64,000 nt of DNA. Source: Symbiodinium natans (taxonomy: Eukaryota; Sar; Dinophyceae; Suessiales; Symbiodiniaceae). The DNA is taken from contig CAJNDS010001569.1 in the NCBI GenBank assembly GCA_905221605.1, positions 599,451 through 663,450 of the forward strand, given 5' to 3'. Made by a program: the position numbers and the translations under genes. The notes below the pieces were generated by a model. The model was not told the origin of the DNA. It was given only the letters and a program-made list of their open reading frames with translations, and did no database searches. Of the stretch, positions 10,374 to 23,022 are shown one piece after another. How positions within the stretch are numbered: the stretch's first letter is position 1; every line of letters begins with the position of its first letter.

Positions 10374-12960
10374 GGCTGCCTGGCTCCAGGTGGTGAGAAG
10401 TCACCAGTACAGCTAAGTCCAAGTGTAGTCTCAACCCTATGTGCTTGAGGGTTTAATTTAAGGATTAGGCCAGGGAAGCCCTCAACCCAAACCACGCACC
10501 CACCTAACACATTCTTCCCTACAACAAGCAGCCTGAGATCTTCAAGCCGTTAGCCCCCCAAAACCTCAAGCCGCTGTTTACGAGCCCAAGACCCTCCACA
10601 TGGCCCTCCTTAGCAACCTTTGCGGCTTCATTCCTGGCAACTTTATTTCGTAAGCCCAAAATTCCTAAACCCTCAACCATTGCTTAAGATTTGTAGGTTT
10701 TTGGCCCTGACCGCCGGGTGCAGGTTCTGGGGTTTAAACAGCCTCTTTTTTAGCTTTTCTCGTGTGCGGCGAGAATCCTCCGCTCGCCGCTCTTTCTTGC
10801 AGAAAGTCTGCTGCTACTGTACCCTATGCCAATGTACCCCAAAGCCTGAGTTTGGAGTTGAAGAGTTTTTCGTTTTTCGATCCTGCCTACAACATGCAGG
10901 GCCATGCGAAGTACGTCATCGAGAGGAAAGGCAAGCGCTTGCACTCAAAGGAATCTGGGGGCTTGCAGGGCCGATTGTAAGGCTGTCTTGTGTGCGACTC
11001 CGGGCTAAGGGTTTAGAGTTTATGGGTTTGAGGGTCAAGATTCAGGGCTCACAGGGTTTATGGTAGTGACAGTGCTACTTGTACTAGGGAGCATGTTTTG
11101 ATTTATCGAATTTGGGGTTCATAAGTCTTCGCCAGGCCAATCCACACCAGTCAGGGCAGATATACACGACAATTGCAGCTTGAATCCAAAGCAGACCACA
11201 CATGGCGTGGGGTTTAGGGTTTATATGAGCGACCACTTTTATTTCGTTGCAGGAGGTCTCTTGTGGCGGAGATAAAAACCTTATGTCATGCCTGAAACCT
11301 CGGAAAGCGATAGGCCCCCCGCAAAAGCGATACCCTGAATCTTGAATCTAGAAGTCGTTCTGCAACAATGTGGGGCTGGGTGCTATTCCAGAGCGATACT
11401 CAAAGCGATAACCCTACGATACCCATTTGGCCACCCGAAGAGCTGGGCAAAGGCCCTGGCCCAGGTTGAGGGTTCGAGGTTTAGGTATGGATTTAGTTTA
11501 CAGGTCCTGAAGAAAGGAACGGGTTTAGGAATTCAGGAGTTTTCAGGGTAGGGTTGCAGGTTTCGGGTCTCATATGCAGTAAAGCGATAGCTTTTCGTAG
11601 CAGCATTGAGCTATGCAGTAAAGCGATACCCCATGATTTTTTAATTAGCACTTACATAAGATTTTTTGCGGCTGCTCATATGGTCGCATATAGGGGTTTC
11701 TGAATCCGTGTAAGATTTACATCCCCAGTCAATCGCATTTCGCGAGTGTGACTCTGAGATCGGCCAGATTTTGTTTGTAGCGCGGCATCGCCAGCCACTG
11801 AGTGTCGCTCAATTTCCTGAAGCTGAGGCCTCATTGTCCCTGACGTTCACAGAGCCACGTGTGGGAAGTTGCTTACATTGTAGTCCCTTGGGTCCCCTAT
11901 ATAAGGCGTCGCCCTAAACATTACGACCTCCAAAAAGGTCCAAAGGTCCAAATTTGGAGAAGCCCCCAGGTACTAGAGCCGCTCAACAAAAACAAACCCC
12001 ACAACAAGCTACCACCGAATATTCCAGGCGCAATGCCGCCCTGAACCCTAAGCCCTTTTCATTAAGACCTTCGCCCCAAATACCCTGAATACCCTAAAAA
12101 CCCTGAGGCCCTAAACCTTAAGACCCTAAACCTGCAACTCCACTCGCGCGAGGGGCCTCGCTGGGTGCGCCAGGCACCGGCTATGTAGTGGCGGGGAGGG
12201 TTGGGATTCTTTTACAGCACCTAGGTATTATTTATTATTGACTTGTGTGCATGTATATAAAAATATGTATGTGCACAGGGTTTAGGGATGTTAGGCTTGG
12301 GGTTGTTTAGGGTGCGCACGCACATGTCAAGGAAGTTGTGAATGTGCATTGGTAAATTAGTTGTGATCCACATATGATCCCCCCTGTTTAACCTGAGTAA
12401 GCACAAACAGTTTAAGAGCCCTCGTACCCTACCTAGGGTGTCCCCCGATCGGGAATCCCAAGAAAGGCGTGGCATAATGATAAATGTGACCCCAGGAACA
12501 ATCATTCGCGTTACGCAAACCCTAAATCCTACAACCCGAAACCTTGGCCCTCTTAACCTTCTCAGCTAGATGGCGGGGTTGGCTTTGATTGCTTGGACAG
12601 CTAAACGTTGCAATATCATCCCTAAACCCTTATAAACCCTAGACCCTAAACCCTAAACCGAGCTGTGTGGCGTCATGGCCGACGGGATGCGGAAACGTAG
12701 GCTTGGGGGCAGTTCCATTGGAATGGATGTTTTGGGCACTTTTATATACTGTAATTGTCATCGGGGGATCACGTTGGGTATGGAATTTTGCCTCCTGCAT
12801 TACATTGTCCTTCTGCCACCCCCACTTGAGAGCAGGGGTGCGGCTGCAGGTGAGGGGGGGGTGATGAGAAGGGATGACTTATAAGTACAGGGTGTTCACG
12901 TCTTTACGTGCTTCTTTGTTTAACTGAGGCTTTCAGGGACGCTCAAGGTTTCAGGGTTTC
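10374..12960. other. Region after the dehydrogenase stop, no assignable gene
   Basis: Downstream of the TAG at 10371-10373 there are open stretches (10762-10980 + and 12667-12884 +) without recognisable motifs, and sparse degenerate heptamers. The frame at 10890-10977 (AKYVIERKGKRLHSKESGG) is protein-like but not identified. The AAAGCGATA cluster is listed separately. Confidence 0.3.
11291..11632. repeat. Cluster of AAAGCGATA words
   Basis: The word AAAGCGATA, or AAGCGATA, occurs five times in about 340 bp, twice inside a longer ATGCAGTAAAGCGATA-like unit. The function is unknown. It may be a decayed short repeat. Confidence 0.5.
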
Positions 12961-14813
12961 AGGGCCACAGATTTTCGCTCGCCTGCGAGGCAGTTGAATC
13001 CCTCGCGCAGGAGCACGAGCTGAGGGGTCGTGGGTTTTAGGGTTAAGGGTTTAGTGCTTAAGGCTTAGGGTTTATAGGGGTTTCGGCACTCGGGCCAGCG
13101 GAAGCGACGCTTGGTCGCGGCTGTTGCTCTCAACGGTGCTTTGCTGAAACCTATACCATGTATGTAGCCTTGCTTGGATCACTTGGAGCTTTAGAGGGTT
13201 ACGTGTACAAGTCCGACGCTAGGTCAAAAGCCCTAAACCCCCTTCCAACCACATCCTCAAGCCTGTGTCCAGAAGCTCTTGACTTCAAAGCCCCAAGCTC
13301 CTTAAACCCTTTGGGGTGTAGGGTCTGCAGGCGATTGAGCCCGTAAGCCCTGGGACCTCCGTGCCTGAACCTTTGTCAGCTCCGTGAACGACACCATAAT
13401 TCAGGAAATTTGGCCTGCGGACTCCTTTGTTCCAAGTCCCTAACATGGAGTCTCGGGTCAGTTTTGGGATACAGGATTTAGGAGTCTAGGGTTTCGAGTG
13501 TGAACGTGACGACGATCCAAGTGATCTGGGCTACTGCAATGCCGATTGACAGCTATCGGATCGATTCCCGCCATTGCCATCGGAGAAGAAAAGAAGCCGA
13601 CTTTCAGGGTGTCTGCAAAGTTTGAGGGACGTGTTCTCAGCCTTAAATCAAACCCTATACTGCTCCTTGAGGTTTGGGACAGCAGCCGGCGCAAGCTTCG
13701 CCCTCAGCGCCATGGTTTGCTTGGTGCCCTGCAGTTGAACCCCAAAAAGGCTGCTGAGAGAGTTGTTGTTTACTGAGTTTCGCGTTTAGGTTTAGGGTTC
13801 AGGCTTTAGGGTTCAGGGTTGAGGGTTTGGGCATTCGTTCGCTCTCGGGTGCAATGCCGTGCTGGCTGCAACTACAGCCCAACTGCCACTTGGAGAAGTA
13901 GAATTTCCATGTTTTGCTTAAGTACAACGAACGGACAATGTACATATGAATATTGTCGATTTTCAAGGTTTCTACCTGTGCCCACATACAGAAGCTTTCA
14001 ACGACAAGGTTTCAACAACACAGCTACAAGTGTCGGGGCATTGTGTGCGTGGGAGCCCTGAACAGAACACATGATTGGGTTTGCAGCTTCAAGATTTCTT
14101 TGACCTGCTGCGGCATACCACATTTACACGTCAACCGTAAATACAACCCAAAAACCCATCATCGGTGGGCAAGCTGCCCCAGCAGAACCAAGGATGACCT
14201 GCCTTTGTCCAGCAGCTGCGCAACGCCATACGTCGGCGTCTGAGAGTTCAGCTGTTGTTCTTCACATATCGGTGACTGCTCCGACACCCAAATCCCTGCA
14301 TCAGGTGTCGTGGTCGACTTCCCCGTCCGCCCCTGCACATTCGGACAGGAAGGCGAGCATCCAGACTTGCTTGGAAGTTCAACATTCAGGGTTTCGGAGG
14401 ATTGGGGGTAAAGCCGAGCAGATACAGCCTCAACCTCTCGCTATACAGCTCGAGACCTAAGACGGGCTGCAGAGCTCAGGTGTCGAGCAAGACGTCGGGG
14501 TAGCATGTCCACTGCATACCCTTGCTGAGTGGTTTTTAGGTCTCAAGTTTCAAGCTTAGGGCTCCGAAAACTCTGAGAAAATTCGTCCATCCAGATGAAG
14601 GTTTTGGTTGGGTTCCTGATTCTGGTGAGTGTATCTATGCAATTATCCTTTTGGAGGTGCAAGCAGCTAAAGGCCCCCTGAACCTCAACTCTTAAGCAAC
14701 CTTGTGACCTGAAGCGCATGTCGCATCGCGAAGCCGACGCATGGACCCCTGGGCCCCCCCGGAATCTAAAGCGGCGCGCTTTCCCCCCCCCAAAGAAAAT
14801 GGAGGGTTTGGGG

Positions 14814-14895
14814 TGTAGGGTTTAGGGTTTAGGGTTTAGGGTTTAGGGTTTAGGGTTTAGGGTTTAGGGTTTAGGGTTTAGGGTTTAGGGTTAGG
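14814..14895 (+). repeat. Long interstitial TTTAGGG array
   Basis: About 11 uninterrupted heptamers. Confidence 0.95.
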
Positions 14896-15346
14896 GCCTT
14901 GGCTGTTTGCCCAGATAATGGGAGCCGGCGTAGAGCCACCCCATATCCGACCCCCCAAGCTTCGTATCGTGACCTGCGCAGGCGCAGAAGCTTGGCGAGC
15001 GAAATGCTGCAGCGATGGCCTTGGCATCGTCCCAGATACCTCGCAGGACTTGAGAGCTTCTGGTGTCTTACGTCGCTGTTGCTACGATCCAAACCAAAAA
15101 TGAAGTTCCAGCAGCTGTAAGCCAAGCGAGTGAAGATATTCCTTGTTGAACAGCAGCAAACAGTTACAATCGAGCCATCCCGACGTTGCTTGATCTATGC
15201 GGAAGCGGAGGGAAGGCAAGCACGAAATCCCAGTACACCCTAAACCCTAGCCCTAGTCCTAAACCCTAATCCCTAAACCCTGATCCTAGAAACCGTAATC
15301 CTAAACCCGAAATGAAATCCTAAACCCCAAATCCCAAACCCCAAAC

Positions 15347-15419
15347 CCTGAAGCAACTGAAGCATGCTCCCAAGGTAGTGGCTTTGCTGGAGCTCGAGCC
15401 AGGGCACCCGGACTGTGCG
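15347..15419 (+). CDS. Candidate exon, unidentified gene
   Basis: Open frame reading LKQLKHAPKVVALLELEPG between telomere-like stretches. CAAG|G at 15374 offers an acceptor for a core exon encoding VVALLELEP. The product is not recognised. Confidence 0.35.
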
Positions 15420-16162
15420 TCGGTTTGGGGGTTTGGGAAAGAAAGAGGTTTGGGGCGTATGGGGCTTATGAGGGTCTTGGGTCGTGGGGTTTCGGAATGA
15501 TGGAGGTTTCGGGCTTAGAGCTTATGAGGGTTTAGGGTTTGGAGTTTCGGAGCTAAAGAGGTTTGGGGCCTAGGGTTTATGAGGGCTTAGGGTTCCCCGG
15601 GTCTTCAGCATGTAGGTGGGCATGGCCTCAAAAAGCACGAACAATCTTCAGCAGAGTACAGCATCCCAACTAAACCCTAGACTAAACCCCTAAATGAACC
15701 AACACTAAACCCCAAGGCCCCCCCCCCAAATCCCCAAGCCCTAATCCCAACACCAAAGACCCCCAAAACGGAAACCCCGAAACGCTCAACACATCTCTTC
15801 AGCCACTTGGTTCATGCACCGGGGCCTGTCTGAATTCATAGGCACCCGACTAAAGAGCCGTAACTTAGAACATCCCTAAAACCTTCACGACACCCCTAAA
15901 CCGTAAACCCCATTAAGCCCCATTCAACCTCATTAAGCCCCATTAAACTGTATGAAGCCCTATAAACCCCAACCCTAAACCGCATCAAACCCTACTAAGC
16001 CCCCTTATATAAGCCTGAACCCTATAAACCCTGAACCCTATAAACCCTGAACCCTAAACCCTAAACCCTAAACCCTAAACCCTGACCCCTATAAATCCTG
16101 AACCAACCCCCCCCGCTCGACCTCCCAGGCCGATGCTGGAGAGGCATTTGCTGGGGAAGGCG

Positions 16163-16312
16163 GGGCACCTCTGAACCCGGAAGAAGCGTTGGGGTTTAGG
16201 GTTTAGGGTTTATGGTTTTAGGGTTTGGGGTTTGACGTTTGGGGCTTAGGGAGTGCTTTGGGTTCAGGGTTTAGGGTTTAGGGTTTAGGGTTTAGGGTTT
16301 AGGGCTTGGGGT
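16163..16312 (+). repeat. Duplicated intronic segment, copy 2
   Basis: Matches 3452-3600 over about 150 bp, including the non-repeat words and their order. This copy has TTTAGGGTTTAGGG where copy 1 has one heptamer. The upstream flanks are unrelated. Confidence 0.8.
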
Positions 16313-18858
16313 TTGGGTTTAGGGTTTAGGATTTGCTGTGATATAGTGCAGAAGCTGTGAAGGTAGGGATGCAGACTAGCATCGACAGCTTCGTGAGATG
16401 CGAAGAGCAGCCCTGGAGCGACTCAGGAGGGCCATCGAACCTTTTGATCCCACCCCACGCCGTCTAAAACCACCCTACCCTCTTCCGGAAACCCTAAACC
16501 CCAAAGCCTGAACCCTTAAACCCTGAACCCTTAAACCTGAACCCTAAACCCTAAAACCCTAAACCCGAAACCCTAAACTCCAGTCAAGTTGCCTAAACTT
16601 GCAAAAATCTCTGCCCCAGAAAGATCCCAGGGATGGAGCAGGGCTTCTAGGGTTTCAGGTCCTTAGTCATAGGGTTTAGGGTTTAGGGTTTAGGGTTTAG
16701 GGTCTAGTTTTTAGGGTGTAAGGTTTAGGGTTCAGGGAAGTTGGGGGTCGGGTTTTGTGGTTTGGATGTTCGAGGCTTGGGTCGAGGCCTTCCGGGCCTT
16801 GCACACAAAGCCCTAATCCCTGAATGCCCCCAGTTTAGGGGAGGGCCCTCAACCCTTAAACCTGGAACACCGCACCCAAGGAATTTGGTTTAGTGTTCAG
16901 GATTGAGGGTTTGGGGCTAAACCCTGAACCCAAGCTCGCGGGTTTAGCGTTAAGACTTCAGGGCAAGCACTTCTTATCCTTGTTTTTCCGGACGCCCAAG
17001 AGTCGCAAAAAGGGACCGCAGCTTTAGCGCGCCCAAAGCTTAACCTTCTAGTGCCCCAAGGAAACCGAACCCAAAACCCAAAACCTCAAACCCTAAACCG
17101 AAAACCAAACCCTAAACCCCAAGCCCAAACCCTACACACTAGCACACCCAAACCCCTAAGCTCTAAACCCCAACCCCGAAACCCCAAACCCTAAACCCTA
17201 AATAGACTCCCAACCCTATCCACCTTGTTAGTGGCCAGGCAGTGGCGCTGGCGCGAGCAGGGGGCCCTGGAGCCCCAAGAGCCCTTGAAGCCCCCCCACC
17301 CCCCCCCCCCCAGTTTGAGGGTTCTAGGGGTTAGGGTTTAGGGTTTAAGAGCCCTTGAAGCCCCCCCCAGTTTGAAGGTTTTAGGGTTCAAGGGTTCAGG
17401 GTTTAGGATTTAGGGGCTTGATCATTTTTTTTGGGTTTGTTGGTTTTGGGGTGTTCGTTTTCTCTTTTGTTTCAAAGTTTTTGGTTTTGGGCTTAGGGCT
17501 GAAGGGTTTGCAGCTTCAGGGGTGGCCCACGCCTGTAGAGTGCTCATGGTGAGCCCTCAACGAGCCGGGCAAAGCAAGGCCTGCCCTACTTTGCTCCGCA
17601 ATGTGCCAGGCTTTTGCCGAGAGACGGCGAGAGCGTGAGAGAGAGAGAGAGCGCCCATGGTAAGCCCTCTGCGTATGCGACCCCACTGGAAAGGCCGGAG
17701 CCCCCCGAAAAGGTTCAGGGGCCTGGTGGGGTGTTGTGTGACCGTTTAGAGTTTTCAGTGTTTAGGGCTTAGAGGCGTTGGGTGAGAATCTTTGTTTTCC
17801 AACCCCCAAACTTGAAGCTGGTTCAAGGTTCAGGGTATATCTCAACAATCAAAAAATGCCTGCACGGTTATGAGTTAATTTGGGGGCAGCTTACAGCGGC
17901 CCGAAGTCCGGTGCAGCCACAGCCCCCGCCATTCGCGGGTTTAGGGTTTAGGGTTTAGGGTTTGGGTTAGGGTTTAGGGCTCACTCCTGCCCAAGGCTTC
18001 GCCACTGCACAGCTGTACCCGACAGCTGACCGAGGCGACGGATCGCGTGTTGAGACCTAAACCCTAAACGCTAACCCCCTAAGCCCTAAACCCCCAAACC
18101 CCTAAACCCCTCAAGCCCCAAAGCCCTATAGCCCTAAAGCCCTAAAGCCCTCAGCCCTCAGCCTGCTAAAAACGGGACTCACTAGCGATCGCAACTTGGT
18201 GGAAGCTCAGGTTGCTTGGCGTTTTAAAGCCTCTGAGAAGTCTTCGCTTTTTGCTATAGGGTTTGGGGTTTGGGGTTTAGGGTTTGGGGTTTATTTAGGG
18301 TTTATGACTTAGGGTCTAGGGTTTAGCACAATGGCTGATTCCTACACCCCCGGGCCGAAAGTTTCGACCCACGGCACATGTTGGATGGCATGCAGACAGT
18401 GAAGGCTCCCGCGGAGTAGCGGAGTGCCGAGAAGTAGCGTTTTCCCTATCCCTGCTAGCGGAGAAATTAATACCCCGTTTTAAAAATCTGGGGAAGAAGG
18501 CGGGGCACAGGTGTCAGGACTCCTAGATTTCGGTGGGTCAAACTATTGGCCCGGCACTGTAGTCCTTTGAAGCGGCATGCTTAGGTCTGCGGGTTTAGGG
18601 CATCTCCTTCCTGCACAGTCGCCTGAGATCTCTTCATACAGGGGTCGGAATAATTCCTAAACATTTTTCCCGTCTGGTCCCTAAAAACTTTGACTACAAG
18701 AACCCCCCACACCCTAAACCCTAAACCCTAAACCCAAAAAAACGATTCGAATTATGAAGGCCCGTGGCAGGACTCGTACCGTTGCCATCAAACATCTGCG
18801 AACGTCGTGTCTCGAAGCTGATGATTCCCCCCCTCAATCTTAGACCCGCAGCTGAAAA

Positions 18859-18985
18859 CTCAACCCTAAACCCTAAACCCTAAACCCTAAACCCTAAACC
18901 CTAAACCCTAAACCCTAAACCCTAAACCCTAAACCCTAAACCCTAAACCCCAAACCCTAAACCCTAAACCCTAAACCCTAAACCC
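18859..18985 (-). repeat. Longest interstitial CCCTAAA array in the window
   Basis: About 18 heptamers, nearly all perfect (one reads CCCCAAA). Confidence 0.95.
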
Positions 18986-19016
18986 CAAGCCCATGAAGCT
19001 CCATCTGAGCCGCGAG

Positions 19017-19067
19017 GAGTGCTGCCTGAAGCAGTTTGGTACTCCGCCTCGGGCCCAGAAGTTGGGC
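19017..19067 (+). CDS. Candidate exon, unidentified gene
   Basis: Bounded by GCGAG|G and a GTGAGG donor. Reads ECCLKQFGTPPRAQKLG, and 17 whole codons fit the junctions. The product is not recognised. Confidence 0.4.
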
Positions 19068-20404
19068 GTGAGGACCGGAATACTTCTGGCTTGCGGGCTC
19101 CTCCTTTTAGGGTTTGGGGTTTAGGGTTTAGGGTTTAGGGTTTCGGGTTTCGGGTTTAGGGTTTAGGGTTTAGGGTTTCGGATATGAAGCAGGGTTTATA
19201 CTGCTGTAATTGGTGAGTGTATATAAGGTTCCATTTTATTTTTGGTGAGTGTATGTACCTGGTGTCCTTTTGGGGGTATAAGAAGTGTGTACCCTACTTC
19301 ATATGCAGATGCTCTAGGGGATGGGGCCAGGGTAAGGGGTTTAGGGTTTCGGGTTTAGGGTTCAGTTCAGCGTTTGAGAACTGCCTTGAAGCCCGATCGG
19401 CCCCAAAAAACCTCTAGGTTTAGGGTCAGGGGTTTAGGGTTTGGGGTTTAGGGTTTAGGGTTTAGGGTTTAGGGTTTAGGGTTAGTGAGACTTGGGTTGT
19501 GTAGATGTGGTTTGCCATGGTGGCCAGCTTTCTGTTCTAGCTTTACAGCTGCTGCTTTCAGGGGGATGCTGCAGTCAGGTCAGGCCTCAGCCTACAGTTT
19601 AGGGTTTAGGGTTTAAGGTTTAGAGTTTAGGGTTTAGGGTTATAGTGAGACTTGAAAAGGCCACGAAGCCAATGGTGGGGTTTAGGTCTCGGTCGTATGG
19701 GTTGCTTGGTTCCCGCAACCCGCAAATGCAAGCCCTGTGACTGCGTTGTTTATTGTTTTGGTGGCAGGTGGGTGGAGGGTGGGGTTTTGGTTATTGTTTT
19801 CATGGGGTAGCCAAACCTCGCCCCTTGAGGGCTTGGGAAACCACCGACTTAATCGCTTCCCCCTTTTATTAAATATACCCCTAATTATAGAAAACACTCT
19901 CCGGAAAATCCTGCCGAAACCGGCCCCGCCTTTTAAACCCTGTTCCGAATTTGGGTGTGGGTTGAGGGCTCCCCAAACCCTCAAACCAACCAACATCCTG
20001 AAGCTCCCTTCCCTCAGACCCTAAACCCTTTAGACCCCAAACTGACAATTTTTTTGGATGAAAACATCCCCGAATAATAAGGACACATTTCGAGTTTCTA
20101 TTTGGGGGGATCGCCCGTTTAATATTACTTGGAAGGGATGAGATCCCCTGTTGGCTCCGCACCTTCTGTCCCAAACCGGAAAACTTAAGCCCCACCCTGA
20201 AATCCTGAACTCCTGAACCCTAAGAGCCCCAAAGCCCTAAAACCCTAAAGGCCCTAAGACCCTGAAGTCCTAAAACCCTAAAAGCCCTAACTCCCTACAG
20301 TTCTTAACTCCCTAACGCCCTAAAGCCCCAAAAGCCCTAAAGACCCCAAAGACCCTAAAGAACCGAATTAAAGCCCCTAAAGCCCTAAAGCCCTAAAGCC
20401 CTGA

Positions 20405-20470
20405 GCCCTAAACCCTAAACCCTAAACCCTAAACCCTAAACCCTAAACCCTAAACCCTAAACCCTAAACC
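20405..20470 (-). repeat. Interstitial CCCTAAA array
   Basis: About nine heptamers, preceded from 20220 by a degenerate zone of CCCTAAAG, CCCTAAAGA and related units. Confidence 0.95.
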
Positions 20471-20640
20471 AGGCTTCCTGACATCTTGGAGCCCGGGCCT
20501 CGGCTGAGAAGAAGCCGGTAGAGACTCCGCACACCGGCGACCCTACAAGAACTACGACCCCCTGACACCAAAACCCCAAAAAGTTTGTAATATACATATA
20601 GAAATAGACATGATAAACACATGTCCTCATGTACTCTAGA

Positions 20641-20692
20641 GTCTCTCGCTCTCTCTCTCTCTATATATATATATATACACATATTTGTGTTG
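20641..20692. repeat. CT and AT microsatellites
   Basis: (CT)n passes into (AT)n and a short TG stretch. It gives an artefactual open frame rich in Leu, Ser, Tyr and Ile. Confidence 0.85.
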
Positions 20693-20950
20693 CGCGTGTG
20701 TGTTTGCAAAGTTTGCACTGTATGTTTATACCCTAGCCTGAACTCTTTCACATCATGGGCTCCGGGACTTCATGATCTGGGAAAGCTCGTAAGAGACCAT
20801 CTTCCCCATCGTCTAGGCCCCTCAGAGCGGAAGCCCTGGACCCTGATCCTGCCGGTTACCCTAAACCCTAAACCCTAAACCCTAAACCCTAAACTGGGGG
20901 GTGTAGGGCATCCTTTCAGTTGAGACCGCACCTTGAGAAATCACGCTGAG

Positions 20951-21018
20951 GTCGGTGCGACAGCTGCACACGCGCGTGCAGCGCTGGGCCTCCGCCGAGC
21001 GTCCACCGAGTCGCAGAT
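20951..21018 (+). CDS. Candidate exon, unidentified gene
   Basis: Follows GCTGAG|G. Two frames are open (VGATAAHARAALGLRR and SVRQLHTRVQRWASAE). It is GC-rich, unlike the intron DNA around it. The frame and product are uncertain. Confidence 0.35.
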
Positions 21019-21511
21019 GGGGGGTCTAGGGTTTAGGGTTTAGGGTTTCTGAGGAGAAGTTTCTCCATAGGGTGGTTGGGGCCTCTGCGTTCGATTGTAG
21101 GAATTCGGGTTAGGGACACCTTACCGCCCGTTTCTTGTTAAGTTTCAGTGTTTAGGCTTTGTTCTATCAGAGTGGACGACGTCATTGTCAGTTTCACATG
21201 CCCTTTTGCTAAGGGTTTCCTTCATGATTTTTGCAGATACCTGTGCCGACAGGACCCTGTTTTTTAGCCCTGTGAGCTCTAAAAGATCATCATGTATGAA
21301 TATCCGAAGAACACTAGCCCTAGATCCTGAACCCCTACAGCAAATCCCCTGCCAAAGTACCAGGAACACCGGGGCACAGACTCAGCCTTGATCATGGAAA
21401 TGTAAGAAAGGCATGGCCTAGGTAAGGGCTTTCTTTGAGGCACTTAGGGTTTAGGGTTTAGGGTTTAGGGTTTAGGGTTTAGGGCCACACATACACCCTA
21501 AACCCCACGAG

Positions 21512-21561
21512 GAAGTGCCCACGAACCTTCACTACAGAGCTTTCGGAGCCTTCAAGCCCAG
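21512..21561 (+). CDS. Candidate exon, unidentified gene
   Basis: Follows ACGAG|G and ends at AG|GTCAAA. Reads EVPTNLHYRAFGAFKP. The frame stays open to about 21640. The product is not recognised. Confidence 0.4.
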
Positions 21562-22017
21562 GTCAAAACTCAGATACAAGGTTGCCCAGGATAGAGGTCC
21601 GCAGCTTTGCGAGTCGGGATATGGGGGTTTCTGCGAAATAGGGCAGTTCAGGGCTGGCTGAGTTCGGGGTTTAGGGTGTATGTGTGGTTTTGGGGCTTGC
21701 TGTGTGGTTTTGAGGTTTTTGGGGGTGGGGGACAAGGATCTGCCCTCAAGCACCATCGATTTGTGAGTGTTTGACGGTAAAGCTGGTCTGCAGCTGTTTC
21801 GGGTTGAGGGTGCAGGGTCAGTGAACATTGAAGGTTGAGGTCAGGGGCGCCCTAAACTCCCAAAAAGTCTTAGACCCTAGAACCTCAACCCTGTGACCCC
21901 GAACCCTAAAGCCTCTTCCCTCTTCCCTTGACTCGGAGATCCCCCGAAGTTCACAGATTCGAAGAACACGCTGAAGGCTCCTTGCGCGGTTGAAAGGATG
22001 TTTAGGGTTTAGGGCAA

Positions 22018-22278
22018 TTAGGTTCTCCTGGAGAGATTCATTCCCTCTGAACATTGCTTAGGCAGCAGGTTGATCATGGGATCCAAGCGTGAACCCCCAA
22101 GCTTGTTCCGGGTTCCCTTGATTGTACTCCTACGGTTCTTCACAGCGTCAGTCGCAAATTCGAAGAGTATAAATTTTACACCTTCAACGCAGCATGTGTA
22201 GACTTTCAGGCTTCCGTCTTTCGACCAGGCAGGTGCAGAACAAGTTTCTGCGCGAACCCCCTGCAAGAACTGCAACAA
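22018..22278 (-). CDS. Possible reverse-strand open frame, unidentified
   Basis: Frame of 86 codons in repeat-free DNA, with protein-like composition (for example SLKVYTCCVEGVKFILFEF). It would run against all recognised genes. It may be a relic of an inserted element or a chance frame. Confidence 0.25.
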   Translation of the reverse strand: MLQFLQGVRAETCSAPAWSKDGSLKVYTCCVEGVKFILFEFATDAVKNRRSTIKGTRNKLGGSRLDPMINLLPKQCSEGMNLSRRT

Positions 22279-22971
22279 TCGGTGCTAGCCATGCTCCCTA
22301 CTCAACCCAGCTCCTGTGCAGCTTCCAACGTGGAGGCTCCGGTGGGTTTATCCCACGGCCGACTCACAGCCCGACGCTGGGGACCAAGATCACCTGAGCC
22401 ACATGAGGGTTTGGGGCTTAGGGCCCCCAGCCCCCAAGCAGCACACAGCACACCTGGCGCAATAAATTTCAGTTGTGGATTTAGGGCTGAAGGTTCAAGG
22501 GTCCAGGCTTTCTTTGCGTCGGTCTGTGGTTTCTCGAAGTTCGAACTGCAGGAACTAGGTCACTAGGTTGCTGCCAAATTGCCACTTTCCAATCGATGCC
22601 ATCCAGGACCCGCCAAGTCCTGATGTGCTTGACAGGACAGCAAAGCCTTTGCAGCAAAGCTCTTCTTCTTCTTGCAAGAGACACGTACACAAGCCCCAGG
22701 CCGTAGGCCTCCGAACATCTCCGAACCCTAAACCCCCCAACCCCCCATAGACTAGTAAAAAAGCCCCCCACCCCACGAAAAATTCAATAATTGCTTTCCC
22801 CGCAACTGCCGCTCTTGGTGTCGCCCAACGTCCCAGTATCCCTACGCCCTGCTTTTTGCGGTTAGGGCACCTTCTGCACATCAAGGGACCGTTTAGGATT
22901 TAGGGTATTTAGGGTTTAGGATTTTGGGTTTAGGATTTAGGTCATTGAGGGTTTTAGGATTTAGGGTTTAG

Positions 22972-23022
22972 GATCGTGACAGTTGCCATCTTTCAAATCT
23001 GTGCTGTAGTTGTTCTTGTCAG
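22972..23022 (+). CDS. Candidate exon with a hydrophobic segment
   Basis: Reads IVTVAIFQICAVVVLVR, transmembrane-like, and ends at AG|GC. The acceptor would be TTTAG|G, which no recognised exon in this window uses, so the 5' boundary is doubtful. Confidence 0.35.

Noticed and set aside
18750-18840. Kinase-like VAIKHL motif or tRNA-like stretch
   Set aside because: A short GC-AG bounded piece reads TRTVAIKHL, but no other kinase motif follows, and the stretch cannot be folded into a credible cloverleaf by eye.
18859-18985. Chromosome end (true telomere)
   Set aside because: Arrays of both orientations occur throughout the window between exons of continuing genes, and none runs to a window edge.
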